From Candidatus Heimdallarchaeota archaeon (GTDB lineage Archaea > Asgardarchaeota > Heimdallarchaeia > JABLTI01): DNA of 64,000 nucleotides. The position numbers were made by a program, and so were the translations under genes. Under the pieces are notes generated by a model. The model was not told the DNA's origin, did not search any database, and saw only the letters and a list, made by a program, of their open reading frames with translations. The stretch lies in NCBI GenBank assembly GCA_019894765.1, contig JAGXNT010000054.1:62001-126000 (forward strand). The letters run 5' to 3'. Shown piece by piece: positions 38,231-45,643 of this stretch. Numbering within the stretch: the first letter of the stretch is position 1; each line of letters starts with the position of its first letter.

Positions 38231-39358
38231 TTGAAATTAAACATTGATGAATTCGGAAAGTGGTGCGATGCATTTGGACCATCGGGTTTTGAGCGAGATG
38301 TAGCTATTCTCGTAAAAGAATATACCGAACCTTTCGCAGATGAGGTTCTACAAGATAGAACTGGTTCTATTATTTTTAAGAAAGGAAACAAAGGACCAAA
38401 GATAATGCTTGCAGGTCATATTGATGAAGTTGGTTTCATGGTTTCAGGAATAAGTGATGATGGATTTCTTACCTTTAATCAACTTGGTGGGTGGTGGGAT
38501 CAAGTACTTCTCAGTCAAAGAGTTGTTATCAAAATCCGAGATGGAACTAAAATCAAAGGGATAATTTGTTCCAAACCTCCTCACATTCTCAGTGCAGAGG
38601 ATCGAAGCAAGGTAGTAACCAAAGACAAGATGTTCATAGACGTTGGTTGTAAAACCAAGAAAGGTGTTAAAGCTCTCGGTATTACACTTGGTGATCCTAT
38701 TATTCCTGATGCAGCTTTTGAGATAATTAAAAGAAAGCAATTCAAAAAAGACAATGAAACTGGAAAATACAACGAAAAAGAAGTCACTCTTGCTGTTGGT
38801 AAGGCTTTTGATGATCGTCTTGGTGCTTTTATCATTTCAGAAGTTTTAAGGAAAATCAAGGAAGAAAATATAGAGCTTCCCAATCAAATTTACGGAGCTG
38901 CTACTGTACAAGAAGAAGTTGGTCTTCGTGGTGCAAGAACATCTGCACAGATGATTCAACCAGATGTTGGAATTGCTCTTGAAGTTGATATCTCAGGCGA
39001 TGTTCCCGGTGTGGATAAAACAACAATGGCAGCCTCTATGTCTAATGGACCCTCTATTCTAGTAGCAGATGGTTCTATGCTACCAAACCCTAATTTGAAA
39101 CATTTTGTTATAGATGTAGCAAAAGAAATGGGTATGGATATTCAATTATCAATTATAGCTAGAGGTGGAACTGATGCTGGTGTCATGCATATTACAGGCA
39201 GTGGTTGCCCAAGCATAGTACTTGGAATCCCAACCAGACATATTCACTCCCACTATGGCATACTTGATGTTGAAGATCTCGAGAAATGTGTTGATTTATT
39301 GATTGAAATCCTAAAACGATTAGATCAAAAAACAATCGATTCATTTACCAAGATATAA
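38231..39358 (+). CDS. M42-family aminopeptidase (TET/FrvX type)
   Basis: 375 residues starting with TTG after GGTGAATC. Metal ligands in family order: GHIDEVG (His63, Asp65), KAFDDRLGA (bridging Asp), VQEEVGLRGA (catalytic and ligand Glu), ALEVDISGD (Asp), and HIHSHYG near the end. These form large tetrahedral cytosolic complexes that trim peptides from proteasome products. The full length and all ligands suggest activity. A terminator hairpin follows. Confidence 0.9.
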   Translation: MKLNIDEFGKWCDAFGPSGFERDVAILVKEYTEPFADEVLQDRTGSIIFKKGNKGPKIMLAGHIDEVGFMVSGISDDGFLTFNQLGGWWDQVLLSQRVVIKIRDGTKIKGIICSKPPHILSAEDRSKVVTKDKMFIDVGCKTKKGVKALGITLGDPIIPDAAFEIIKRKQFKKDNETGKYNEKEVTLAVGKAFDDRLGAFIISEVLRKIKEENIELPNQIYGAATVQEEVGLRGARTSAQMIQPDVGIALEVDISGDVPGVDKTTMAASMSNGPSILVADGSMLPNPNLKHFVIDVAKEMGMDIQLSIIARGGTDAGVMHITGSGCPSIVLGIPTRHIHSHYGILDVEDLEKCVDLLIEILKRLDQKTIDSFTKI

Positions 39359-39362
39359 TTAA

Positions 39363-39385
39363 TAGAAGGAATTTTTTTCCTTCTA
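39363..39385 (+). terminator. Terminator after the M42 peptidase gene
   Basis: TAGAAGGAA and TTCCTTCTA, perfect 9-base arms with a T5 loop, starting 5 bases past the stop codon. It separates the peptidase from the MFS gene. Confidence 0.55.
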
Positions 39386-39421
39386 ATTTATCACTTTAAA
39401 ATTAAGGAAGTTTACAATTAA

Positions 39422-40789
39422 ATGAGCAAAGGAAATTTCTTCTCAAAGCTTATGCCAGGTGATAATAATAGAGGTATTTTAATAAACATTATAATTGTAA
39501 ATTTCTTTTTCAGAATTTTCAGTGAAGGTTTTAGAACATTATTAGTTCCTTTCTCAGCAGATATATTGAACCTAACAGATGAAGGATTTGGCTTACTACA
39601 GTCCATTGGAGGGTATGCAGCAATGGCCGTTGTCTTTCTCCTTGGCATAATTGTCGACATACAGTTCAAGAAAATTACAATGATATTAGGAATCATCAGT
39701 TCAATTATCTCTGCGGCTTTATTTCCTTTATTAACTAACAGATATAGCCTTTCAGTATTTTTCTTTTGCTTTTTCACTGTGGGACAATTAATGATGATGA
39801 TCTCTACAAATACCTTCATTGCAAACGAAACAAAAAGTGGAGCCCAACGCACAAAAGGTTTCTCTGGAAATATGATTGCTCGTGGTATAGCAAGTGCAAT
39901 TGGACCAATTACCTTTACTGCACTAATTGATAAAACAACTTTACAGTATCACTGGGTTTATCTTATAATGGGCTTTTTTGGTTTAATTGCCTTAGTTTTG
40001 GTTTTCTCACTGCGATTGATTGCTGATGAAACACCAAAAGAAGAGATTGAGTATGCAGAAGGCTTATCTGATGAAAGTGGTGATGAGTTTACAAAATTCG
40101 AAGAAAGCAAAGGAGGTAAGAAATCTGTTCTGTTTGTACAAATCGCTTTTGGTGTAGGACGAATGCTCATGGGATTCGCGAGTGGAATAGCGATACCGTT
40201 TATTGGGTGGTACATGTACAAGCAATTCAGTCTCTCGGATTTCCAATATGGTATTCTGAATTCGGTTATGTGGATCGTTATTACGTTTGGTTATTTATTC
40301 ATGGCCTTTATTGCAGAAAGGGTTGGCAAAGAAAGAATTGTTGTGATATATTGGACATTAGTTATTCCAGCAGCTGTCGGTATAATGCTAGCAGGAGAAG
40401 CAAATATGCTCTATTTGACCTCGTTCTTCTTTATTTTAAGATACATATTTGCCATGACGCCTTCTGCCGCCTGGAACAGTTTCTTATTCGAATGGATCCC
40501 ACCCAAACACAGAGGAAAGACATTAGGTCTGTTACAAACGGGACAAAGAGGATTACGAGCAACTGGAACATTAACTGGAGGATTTGTGTTTGATTCTTTT
40601 GGTGCAAGGATTTTTCCTGTTGCTATGATAGTTTATCCAATAGCAGGATTAATTCCGCTAATTATGAGTCGTATAGTAAAGAAAAGACTGGAAAAGGAAT
40701 GCTTAGAGGAAGAAGATGCAGAGATTTGCGAAGCAAAAATACCACCTTATGATGACTCCATAGAAATAGTGGATGATCCAAACAAGTGA
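39422..40789 (+). CDS. MFS transporter
   Basis: 455 residues, about 12 helices in two halves joined by an acidic loop (DETPKEEIEYAEGLSDE). The second half carries FEWIPPKHRGKTLGLLQTGQRG, like the MFS motif between helices. It is distinct from the carrier near 2-3.5 kb. The C-terminal tail is acidic and cytoplasmic. Cargo unknown; efflux of small molecules is the default guess. Confidence 0.82.
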   Translation: MSKGNFFSKLMPGDNNRGILINIIIVNFFFRIFSEGFRTLLVPFSADILNLTDEGFGLLQSIGGYAAMAVVFLLGIIVDIQFKKITMILGIISSIISAALFPLLTNRYSLSVFFFCFFTVGQLMMMISTNTFIANETKSGAQRTKGFSGNMIARGIASAIGPITFTALIDKTTLQYHWVYLIMGFFGLIALVLVFSLRLIADETPKEEIEYAEGLSDESGDEFTKFEESKGGKKSVLFVQIAFGVGRMLMGFASGIAIPFIGWYMYKQFSLSDFQYGILNSVMWIVITFGYLFMAFIAERVGKERIVVIYWTLVIPAAVGIMLAGEANMLYLTSFFFILRYIFAMTPSAAWNSFLFEWIPPKHRGKTLGLLQTGQRGLRATGTLTGGFVFDSFGARIFPVAMIVYPIAGLIPLIMSRIVKKRLEKECLEEEDAEICEAKIPPYDDSIEIVDDPNK

Positions 40790-40878
40790 TAAGGAAAAAC
40801 ATTTTCGTTTCTAAGACTCTAAGTTTATTAATTGATTCTAAAATACAGATAACAGATTAACACAATGAGGAAAAAACA

Positions 40879-41208
40879 TTGGGTGAACTAAAAATAGAAG
40901 ACATCAAAGAAGGAACAGGACCAACCCCAAAGAAAGGAGATACAATTCTAGTACATTATACTGGTTGGTTAACCAACGGGAAAAAATTCGATAGCTCTCA
41001 TGACAGAAAGAAACCTCTCGAGTTCAAAATTGGTATGGGGCAGGTTATACAGGGTTGGGATCAAGGAGTAATTACTATGAAGGTCGGGGGAAAAAGAAAG
41101 CTAACTATACCACCAGAACTAGCATATGGTAATCGAAATGTTGGAAACGGACTTATTCCACCAAAATCGACACTCGTTTTTGAAGTCGAACTCATAAAGA
41201 TAAAGTAA
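40879..41208 (+). CDS. FKBP-type peptidyl-prolyl isomerase
   Basis: 109 residues starting with TTG after GAGGA. The compact FKBP12-like fold has VHYTGWLTNGKKFDSS, FKIGMGQVIQGWDQG, KLTIPPELAYGNR and PPKSTLVFEVELIKI; the active-site Tyr, Phe, Asp and Trp are in place. It lacks the insert-in-flap domain of the usual archaeal SlyD-type FKBPs, so it is closer to bacterial or eukaryotic short FKBPs. Cytoplasmic folding helper. Confidence 0.92.
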   Translation: MGELKIEDIKEGTGPTPKKGDTILVHYTGWLTNGKKFDSSHDRKKPLEFKIGMGQVIQGWDQGVITMKVGGKRKLTIPPELAYGNRNVGNGLIPPKSTLVFEVELIKIK

Positions 41209-41223
41209 TCACTACTTTATCCA

Positions 41224-41241
41224 TTCCGTTTTTTTACGGAA
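41224..41241 (+). terminator. Terminator after the FKBP gene
   Basis: TTCCGT and ACGGAA around a T6 loop, 15 bases past the stop codon. Confidence 0.5.
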
Positions 41242-41348
41242 AATTTCACGATTTTGTTTCCAAGACATTAATATATTAAAAGAGCGTAAATTACATTGCG
41301 TGTTATTGCCATTAACACGACTTTTAGAAAAAAGACTATCTCCTGTTT

Positions 41349-41384
41349 TGCGTGGAGCGTCTCCACTGAGAGTGCTTCCACGCA
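41349..41384 (+). other. Strong GC-rich hairpin upstream of the UDG-like gene
   Basis: TGCGTGG pairs with CCACGCA, extended by AGC/GCT and TCTC/GAGA around loop CACT, about 14 pairs in a 36-base block. It stands out in AT-rich DNA and is followed by CCAAATTC. A TATA-like box (TTAATATATTAAAAG) lies about 75 bases upstream, so the hairpin should be in the leader of the next gene. Role unknown. Confidence 0.5.
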
Positions 41385-41448
41385 CCAAATTCTTTTATTC
41401 CTTGTTGATTCTCTTAGTTTTGAATTTGTTTAATTCTGGGTTTGGACT

Positions 41449-42138
41449 ATGGAGCTTGAAAATTGCATTCGTTGCATGGGATATTCAGAAATGTATTCCA
41501 GTAGCGCAATTGTTCATACAGATATGAAACCAAACCTCGAGTATAAAGCAGATCTTTGGAAACCATATGATGTCAAAGTTCTTTTTCTTGCCGAATCTCC
41601 CCCTTTTCATTCCTCAAAAAGTAAAGCAGTTAATGATAGCTACTTTTACAATCATAGTGAATCTCAGAGATTCTTTGGAGCCCCTTCACCTTTACTTGGA
41701 ACCCTATCTTGGAATCTTTTCTGGTTATTAGGTATTAGCAACAAATTATCTAAGAAAGAGAAATTAGAGGAATTTAGAGAGAAATCTTGTTACTATATTA
41801 ATGTAGTAAAGTGTAGAACAGAACGATATGATAAGAAAAATCTGATTAATCGTACTGTTAAGAATTGCTCTTTCTTCCTTGAGAAGGAAATCAAAGATCT
41901 GAATCCTGAATCTCTTGTTGTTTTAGGAGAAAGAGCTCTTTATGGATTAAAATGCTGTGAACAATTCAAGAGTTTAATACCTTCAAATAATATTAATTTT
42001 CTTCTTGATGAGACAAAAAAACAACCACTTAGAATACAAGATTTCAAGTTGTTTTTCTTACCATTACCTCTTTGGCGGAATCGACAATACTTGGAATCAA
42101 TGCAATCTATCTTTAAGATGATTAAGAAAGAAATTTAA
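41449..42138 (+). CDS. Uracil-DNA glycosylase family 4-like iron-sulphur protein
   Basis: 229 residues. The plan is that of family 4/5 uracil-DNA glycosylases: CIRC at residues 6-9, a first strand with VLFLAESPP in place of GEAPG, then YYINVVKCRTERYDKK, a second Cys 18 residues later in VKNCSFFLEKEI, and LNPESLVVLGERALYGL. Four Cys at these positions hold a 4Fe-4S cluster in the family. The active-site motif differs enough that uracil may not be the target. The last HPSP-type motif is not clear (LPLPLWRN in its place). The start is supported only weakly; no clear Shine-Dalgarno. Confidence 0.6.
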   Translation: MELENCIRCMGYSEMYSSSAIVHTDMKPNLEYKADLWKPYDVKVLFLAESPPFHSSKSKAVNDSYFYNHSESQRFFGAPSPLLGTLSWNLFWLLGISNKLSKKEKLEEFREKSCYYINVVKCRTERYDKKNLINRTVKNCSFFLEKEIKDLNPESLVVLGERALYGLKCCEQFKSLIPSNNINFLLDETKKQPLRIQDFKLFFLPLPLWRNRQYLESMQSIFKMIKKEI

Positions 42139-42188
42139 TAACTAATAAACAAGGAATTGAAGATTGCGATTTTATGAGGAAAAAGCAC

Positions 42189-42212
42189 ATTAACACATCA
42201 TCTAATGTTAAT
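42189..42212. promoter_or_regulatory. Dyad upstream of nadB
   Basis: ATTAACA-N10-TGTTAAT, perfect 7-base arms, lies about 65-88 bases before the nadB ATG and just upstream of TATA-like AAATATTTAAG. A repressor of NAD synthesis could bind here; no candidate regulator is adjacent. Confidence 0.35.
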
Positions 42213-42276
42213 CAAGCAAATATTTAAGAAATGATTGATTCAACCAAAATCAATTGATTAAGTATCGAGGTTTTCC

Positions 42277-43875
42277 ATGCAAGTCTCTTCAGATTTCCTT
42301 GTTATTGGCAGTGGTATTAGTGGATTGATTTTTGCTTTAAAAGCTGCTCAATGTGGTTCAGTTTCTCTTTTAAGTAAGGACGAAATTACAGAGGGCTCTA
42401 CTTTTTATGCTCAAGGAGGAATTGCAGCTGTTTTTGATGAGGAAGACTCGATTGATATTCATGTTAATGATACTCTTGAAGCAGGAGATGGTTTGTGTCT
42501 TAAAGAAGTAGCACAAGAAATCTGTTCTGCAGGTCCAAAAGTAGTCCAAGAATTAATCGATAATTATAATGTTAAATTTACAAGTAATAAAGGTGAAATT
42601 GATCTTGGTCTTGAAGGTGGTCACTCTCAAAGAAGAGTACTACATGCCCATGATAAAACCGGAATAGAACTTGAAACAAAACTTGTTGAAGCAGCGAAAA
42701 AAGAACCTAACATTACTATTTTTGAGAATCATGTAGCGATTAACTTGTTCACTGACAGCAATGTTTGCTATGGTGCTTATGTTTATGATAAAAAGAAAGG
42801 TAAAATAATGAATTTCCAAGCAAGTGTAACAACTATAGCGACAGGTGGAGCAGGAAAAGCTTTCTTAGTTACAAGTAATCCTGATGTTTGTACTGGTGAT
42901 GGTATTGCCATGGCTTATCGTGCTGGTGCTAAAGTCATTAATATGGAGTTAATTCAATTCCATCCTACAAGTCTTTATCATCCACATGCTAAAGCATTTC
43001 TCATTACAGAAGCAATGCGTGGAGAAGGTGCCAAGTTAACAGATAAAGATGGTAATCGTTTCATGAACAAATATCATCCTAAAAAAGAACTGGCTCCAAG
43101 AGATATTGTTTCACGCTCTATTGATGCTGAGCTAAAAGCATCTGGTGATGATAGTGTTTTTCTTGATATCACTCACAAGGACCCATCTTTTGTGAAAGAA
43201 CGATTCCCAATGATCTATGAGAGATGCCTGACATTTGGCATTGATATTACTGCACAACCAATTCCTGTTGTTCCAGCTGCTCATTATACAATTGGAGGAA
43301 TAAAAGCAACAACCTCTGGTGAGACTTCTATTAAGAATCTATTAGCAATTGGTGAAGCAGCCTGCACAAGTTTCCATGGAGCAAATCGATTAGCAAGTAA
43401 CTCTTTACTCGAGGCTTTGGTTTGTGGGAATAAAGCGGCTAAACTCGGTTCTACTATTTGTATAGATAACGGCGTCCCCTCAAAAAGACCTTTTCCAAAA
43501 TGGGACCCAGGTGAAGCAGAAGATTCTGATGAAATGGTTATCATAAAACAAAACTGGGATGAAATTCGTCGTTTTATGTGGAACTATGTTGGAATTGTTC
43601 GTTCTAATAATCGGCTAAAAAGAGCTGCACATAGACTCGATATTGTTACGAAAGAAATTAACCAATTCTATTGGGATTTCAAAATTCATCCTCATTTACT
43701 AGACCTAAGAAACTTAGCCCAAATTGCTGAATTAATAATTAGATGTGCCAAGGGTCGTAGAGAAAGCAGAGGAGTACATTATTCGATTGACTTCCCTATG
43801 AAATCAGATGTATTATATAATACTGAATTACAAATCTCAATGGTGGATAGAATACCTATTAATGGTGAATTGTAA
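42277..43875 (+). CDS. nadB: L-aspartate oxidase
   Basis: 532 residues with the FAD-binding fold of the succinate dehydrogenase/fumarate reductase family: FLVIGSGISGLIFALKAA, STFYAQGGIAAVF, FHPTSLY, TEAMRGEGA, APRDIVSRSI, VPAAHYTIGGI and HGANRLASNSLLEALVCG. The C-terminal helical domain follows. It oxidises L-aspartate to iminoaspartate, the first step of de novo NAD synthesis, with NadA and NadC acting next; neither is in the window. GAGGTT precedes the ATG. A membrane protein gene follows after 15 bases. Confidence 0.92.
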   Translation: MQVSSDFLVIGSGISGLIFALKAAQCGSVSLLSKDEITEGSTFYAQGGIAAVFDEEDSIDIHVNDTLEAGDGLCLKEVAQEICSAGPKVVQELIDNYNVKFTSNKGEIDLGLEGGHSQRRVLHAHDKTGIELETKLVEAAKKEPNITIFENHVAINLFTDSNVCYGAYVYDKKKGKIMNFQASVTTIATGGAGKAFLVTSNPDVCTGDGIAMAYRAGAKVINMELIQFHPTSLYHPHAKAFLITEAMRGEGAKLTDKDGNRFMNKYHPKKELAPRDIVSRSIDAELKASGDDSVFLDITHKDPSFVKERFPMIYERCLTFGIDITAQPIPVVPAAHYTIGGIKATTSGETSIKNLLAIGEAACTSFHGANRLASNSLLEALVCGNKAAKLGSTICIDNGVPSKRPFPKWDPGEAEDSDEMVIIKQNWDEIRRFMWNYVGIVRSNNRLKRAAHRLDIVTKEINQFYWDFKIHPHLLDLRNLAQIAELIIRCAKGRRESRGVHYSIDFPMKSDVLYNTELQISMVDRIPINGEL

Positions 43876-43890
43876 GGAGGAGAGACCATC

Positions 43891-44619
43891 TTGGAAAAGA
43901 ACAAAATTCTTCAGATTTTGTTTATAATTCTTGCGTGTATACCATTTCTATCAATTATCTTACTTGGTTTAGCTATTCATTTTTATCCAGGTGGTCATTT
44001 GTTAGATAATTTCAATGAAGGATTTAGTTTTCTATACAATACTATAAGTGACCTTGGTCAATTAATTGCTTATAATGACATTCCTAACACAATATCCCGA
44101 ATTCTATATAGAATTATTTTAATTTCACTAGCCTTTACTGGTTTGACTTACAATTCCATTATCTGGAAATTTTTCCAGGACAGAAAAGCAACTAAATGGT
44201 TGAGTAGAATTGGATCGTTTTTTGGAATAACTCTGGCTGGATTGTATGTTGGTTTAGCTTTTATCACAGATGACACCCACCCTTATGCGCATTTAAAAAT
44301 GATATACTTAGCTGAATCAGTTCTTTTCACAACAATCCTAATCTATGATATAGTGTATTTTCTGAAAAAAGATTTTTCAAAATTGAATACTTATTCATAT
44401 CTAGCAATAATTATTGTTTCAGTTTTATTAATGCTCACGATAGCTATTGCTCCTCGTTTTGGAGATGAATTATTTCATGCTTCACGTCGAGGTGGTCATG
44501 TAATTTTCACATTTATTGTGACTTTTGTTTACGGATTACAAGGAATTGGTGCTTATCTGTATGTTAGAAAACAAACAATAGATAATTTGAAAACAAATAT
44601 ACCAATTGAACAAAAATAA
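43891..44619 (+). CDS. Six-helix membrane protein, DUF998-like
   Basis: 242 residues starting with TTG after GGAGGAGAG. About six hydrophobic helices; an extracytoplasmic loop after helix 1 has HFYPGGHLLDNFNEGFSFLY and NTISDLG, and another has TDDTHPYAHLKM. The pattern resembles DUF998-type proteins, without certainty. Close spacing suggests co-transcription with nadB, but no functional link is apparent. Confidence 0.6.
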   Translation: MEKNKILQILFIILACIPFLSIILLGLAIHFYPGGHLLDNFNEGFSFLYNTISDLGQLIAYNDIPNTISRILYRIILISLAFTGLTYNSIIWKFFQDRKATKWLSRIGSFFGITLAGLYVGLAFITDDTHPYAHLKMIYLAESVLFTTILIYDIVYFLKKDFSKLNTYSYLAIIIVSVLLMLTIAIAPRFGDELFHASRRGGHVIFTFIVTFVYGLQGIGAYLYVRKQTIDNLKTNIPIEQK

Positions 44620-44645
44620 AAAAAATGAAAGAAGAGAAATGGCAA

Positions 44646-45479
44646 TTATTTTTGAGATAAAACTTGATACCATTTCCTTAATGACGTTTCTTTCCATGTC
44701 TCACGTCTTGGAGGATGAAACTCAATTTCATTGGCTTTCTCAACAACTCTATCCTCTGAAAAGCCTTGAGTAATCATTTTGCGCATCAAAACAACAACTT
44801 TATCAAAATAATCAAGATATTCTTGGACCTCAGCTTTTGTACTAATTGAACCATGGCCAGGAATAAAATATTCAACATCAAGAGAAAGATATTCTTTGAA
44901 AGTATCAATCCATTTCTGTGGGTTTGCTGATTGATCTCCAGCCCATGGAAAACTACCAATGAAAAGATTATCACCAGCAATCAAAGCTTTGGCTTCAGGA
45001 TAGTAGACATAACTTGAACCGGCAGTATGACCACCAGTGTTCTTAATAATAATTTTCTTGTCAAAGTCCTCAAGTTCAATAGTATTCTCAAATGTTTCAG
45101 TTGGAAGAACAATTTCCAAACCTTCCAGAGCAGTAGGATCTTCAGCTGTTTTCTTCCATTCTTCCATTTTCTCAAGAGTCCAATCGTTAGCCTTACTAGA
45201 AACCATCCTTTCTTTGGTGTGTTTAGAAGCAATAATTCGACAATCCTTGAAAATTTGATTGCCAAAAACATGATCCCCGTGTGTATGGGTAATTACTAGT
45301 GTTGATACTTTTTTGCCTGTTTCTTTTTCAAGCTCTTCTCTGAATTTCTTTATTATTGGTAAACTCATTCCTGAATCTACAAAAATGATCTCTGATGGTA
45401 GAACAAACGCTGCAACATTCCCTCTTGTACTTCCATCAGTTATCGCATAAACATTCTCTATTATTTTTTCATATGTCAT
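44646..45479 (-). CDS. Metallo-beta-lactamase-fold hydrolase, copy 1
   Basis: 277 residues. HTHGDHVFGN (His65, His67, Asp69, His70) gives an intact zinc site, followed by GGHTAGSSYVYYP, LIAGDNLF and FIPGHGSIS with the remaining ligands. It belongs to the broad group of MBL-fold hydrolases; substrate unknown. It diverges from the M29-like/GNAT pair across a promoter that recurs upstream of copy 2. Copy 2 lies near 49 kb. Confidence 0.85.
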   Translation of the reverse strand: MTYEKIIENVYAITDGSTRGNVAAFVLPSEIIFVDSGMSLPIIKKFREELEKETGKKVSTLVITHTHGDHVFGNQIFKDCRIIASKHTKERMVSSKANDWTLEKMEEWKKTAEDPTALEGLEIVLPTETFENTIELEDFDKKIIIKNTGGHTAGSSYVYYPEAKALIAGDNLFIGSFPWAGDQSANPQKWIDTFKEYLSLDVEYFIPGHGSISTKAEVQEYLDYFDKVVVLMRKMITQGFSEDRVVEKANEIEFHPPRRETWKETSLRKWYQVLSQK

Positions 45480-45540
45480 TTTGAATCATCTCGAGAGTAA
45501 ATTTCTAATCTGTCTTAATCTTCTTCTTTCATTAATTTTT

Positions 45541-45600
45541 CTAGGTTTTTTCAATAGCTTCACTTATGTTTTTAAAGGCAGAATGTATATGAATTACAAT
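45541..45600. repeat. Duplicated intergenic promoter element, copy 1
   Basis: About 60 bases starting CTAGGTTTTTTCAATA and ending in TATA-like AATGTATATGAATTAC. It matches 49734-49793 at roughly five of six positions. Both lie between a leftward metallo-beta-lactamase gene and a rightward gene, so they are duplicated divergent promoters. Confidence 0.6.
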
Positions 45601-45643
45601 AAATTGTATGAGTTGTGTTATTCTCAAGTTACATGTGATGGGT

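Noticed and set aside
41350..41387. Possible tRNA (acceptor-like stem plus ACCA)
   Set aside because: Only about 38 bases with no anticodon or T-arm; described as a hairpin instead.
41300..41527. Rightward 75-residue frame
   Set aside because: It overlaps the start of the UDG-like gene and spans the GC-rich hairpin; no motif, no Shine-Dalgarno.
44786..45299. Several short frames on both strands within MBL copy 1
   Set aside because: Shadows of the metallo-beta-lactamase gene, with no motifs of their own.
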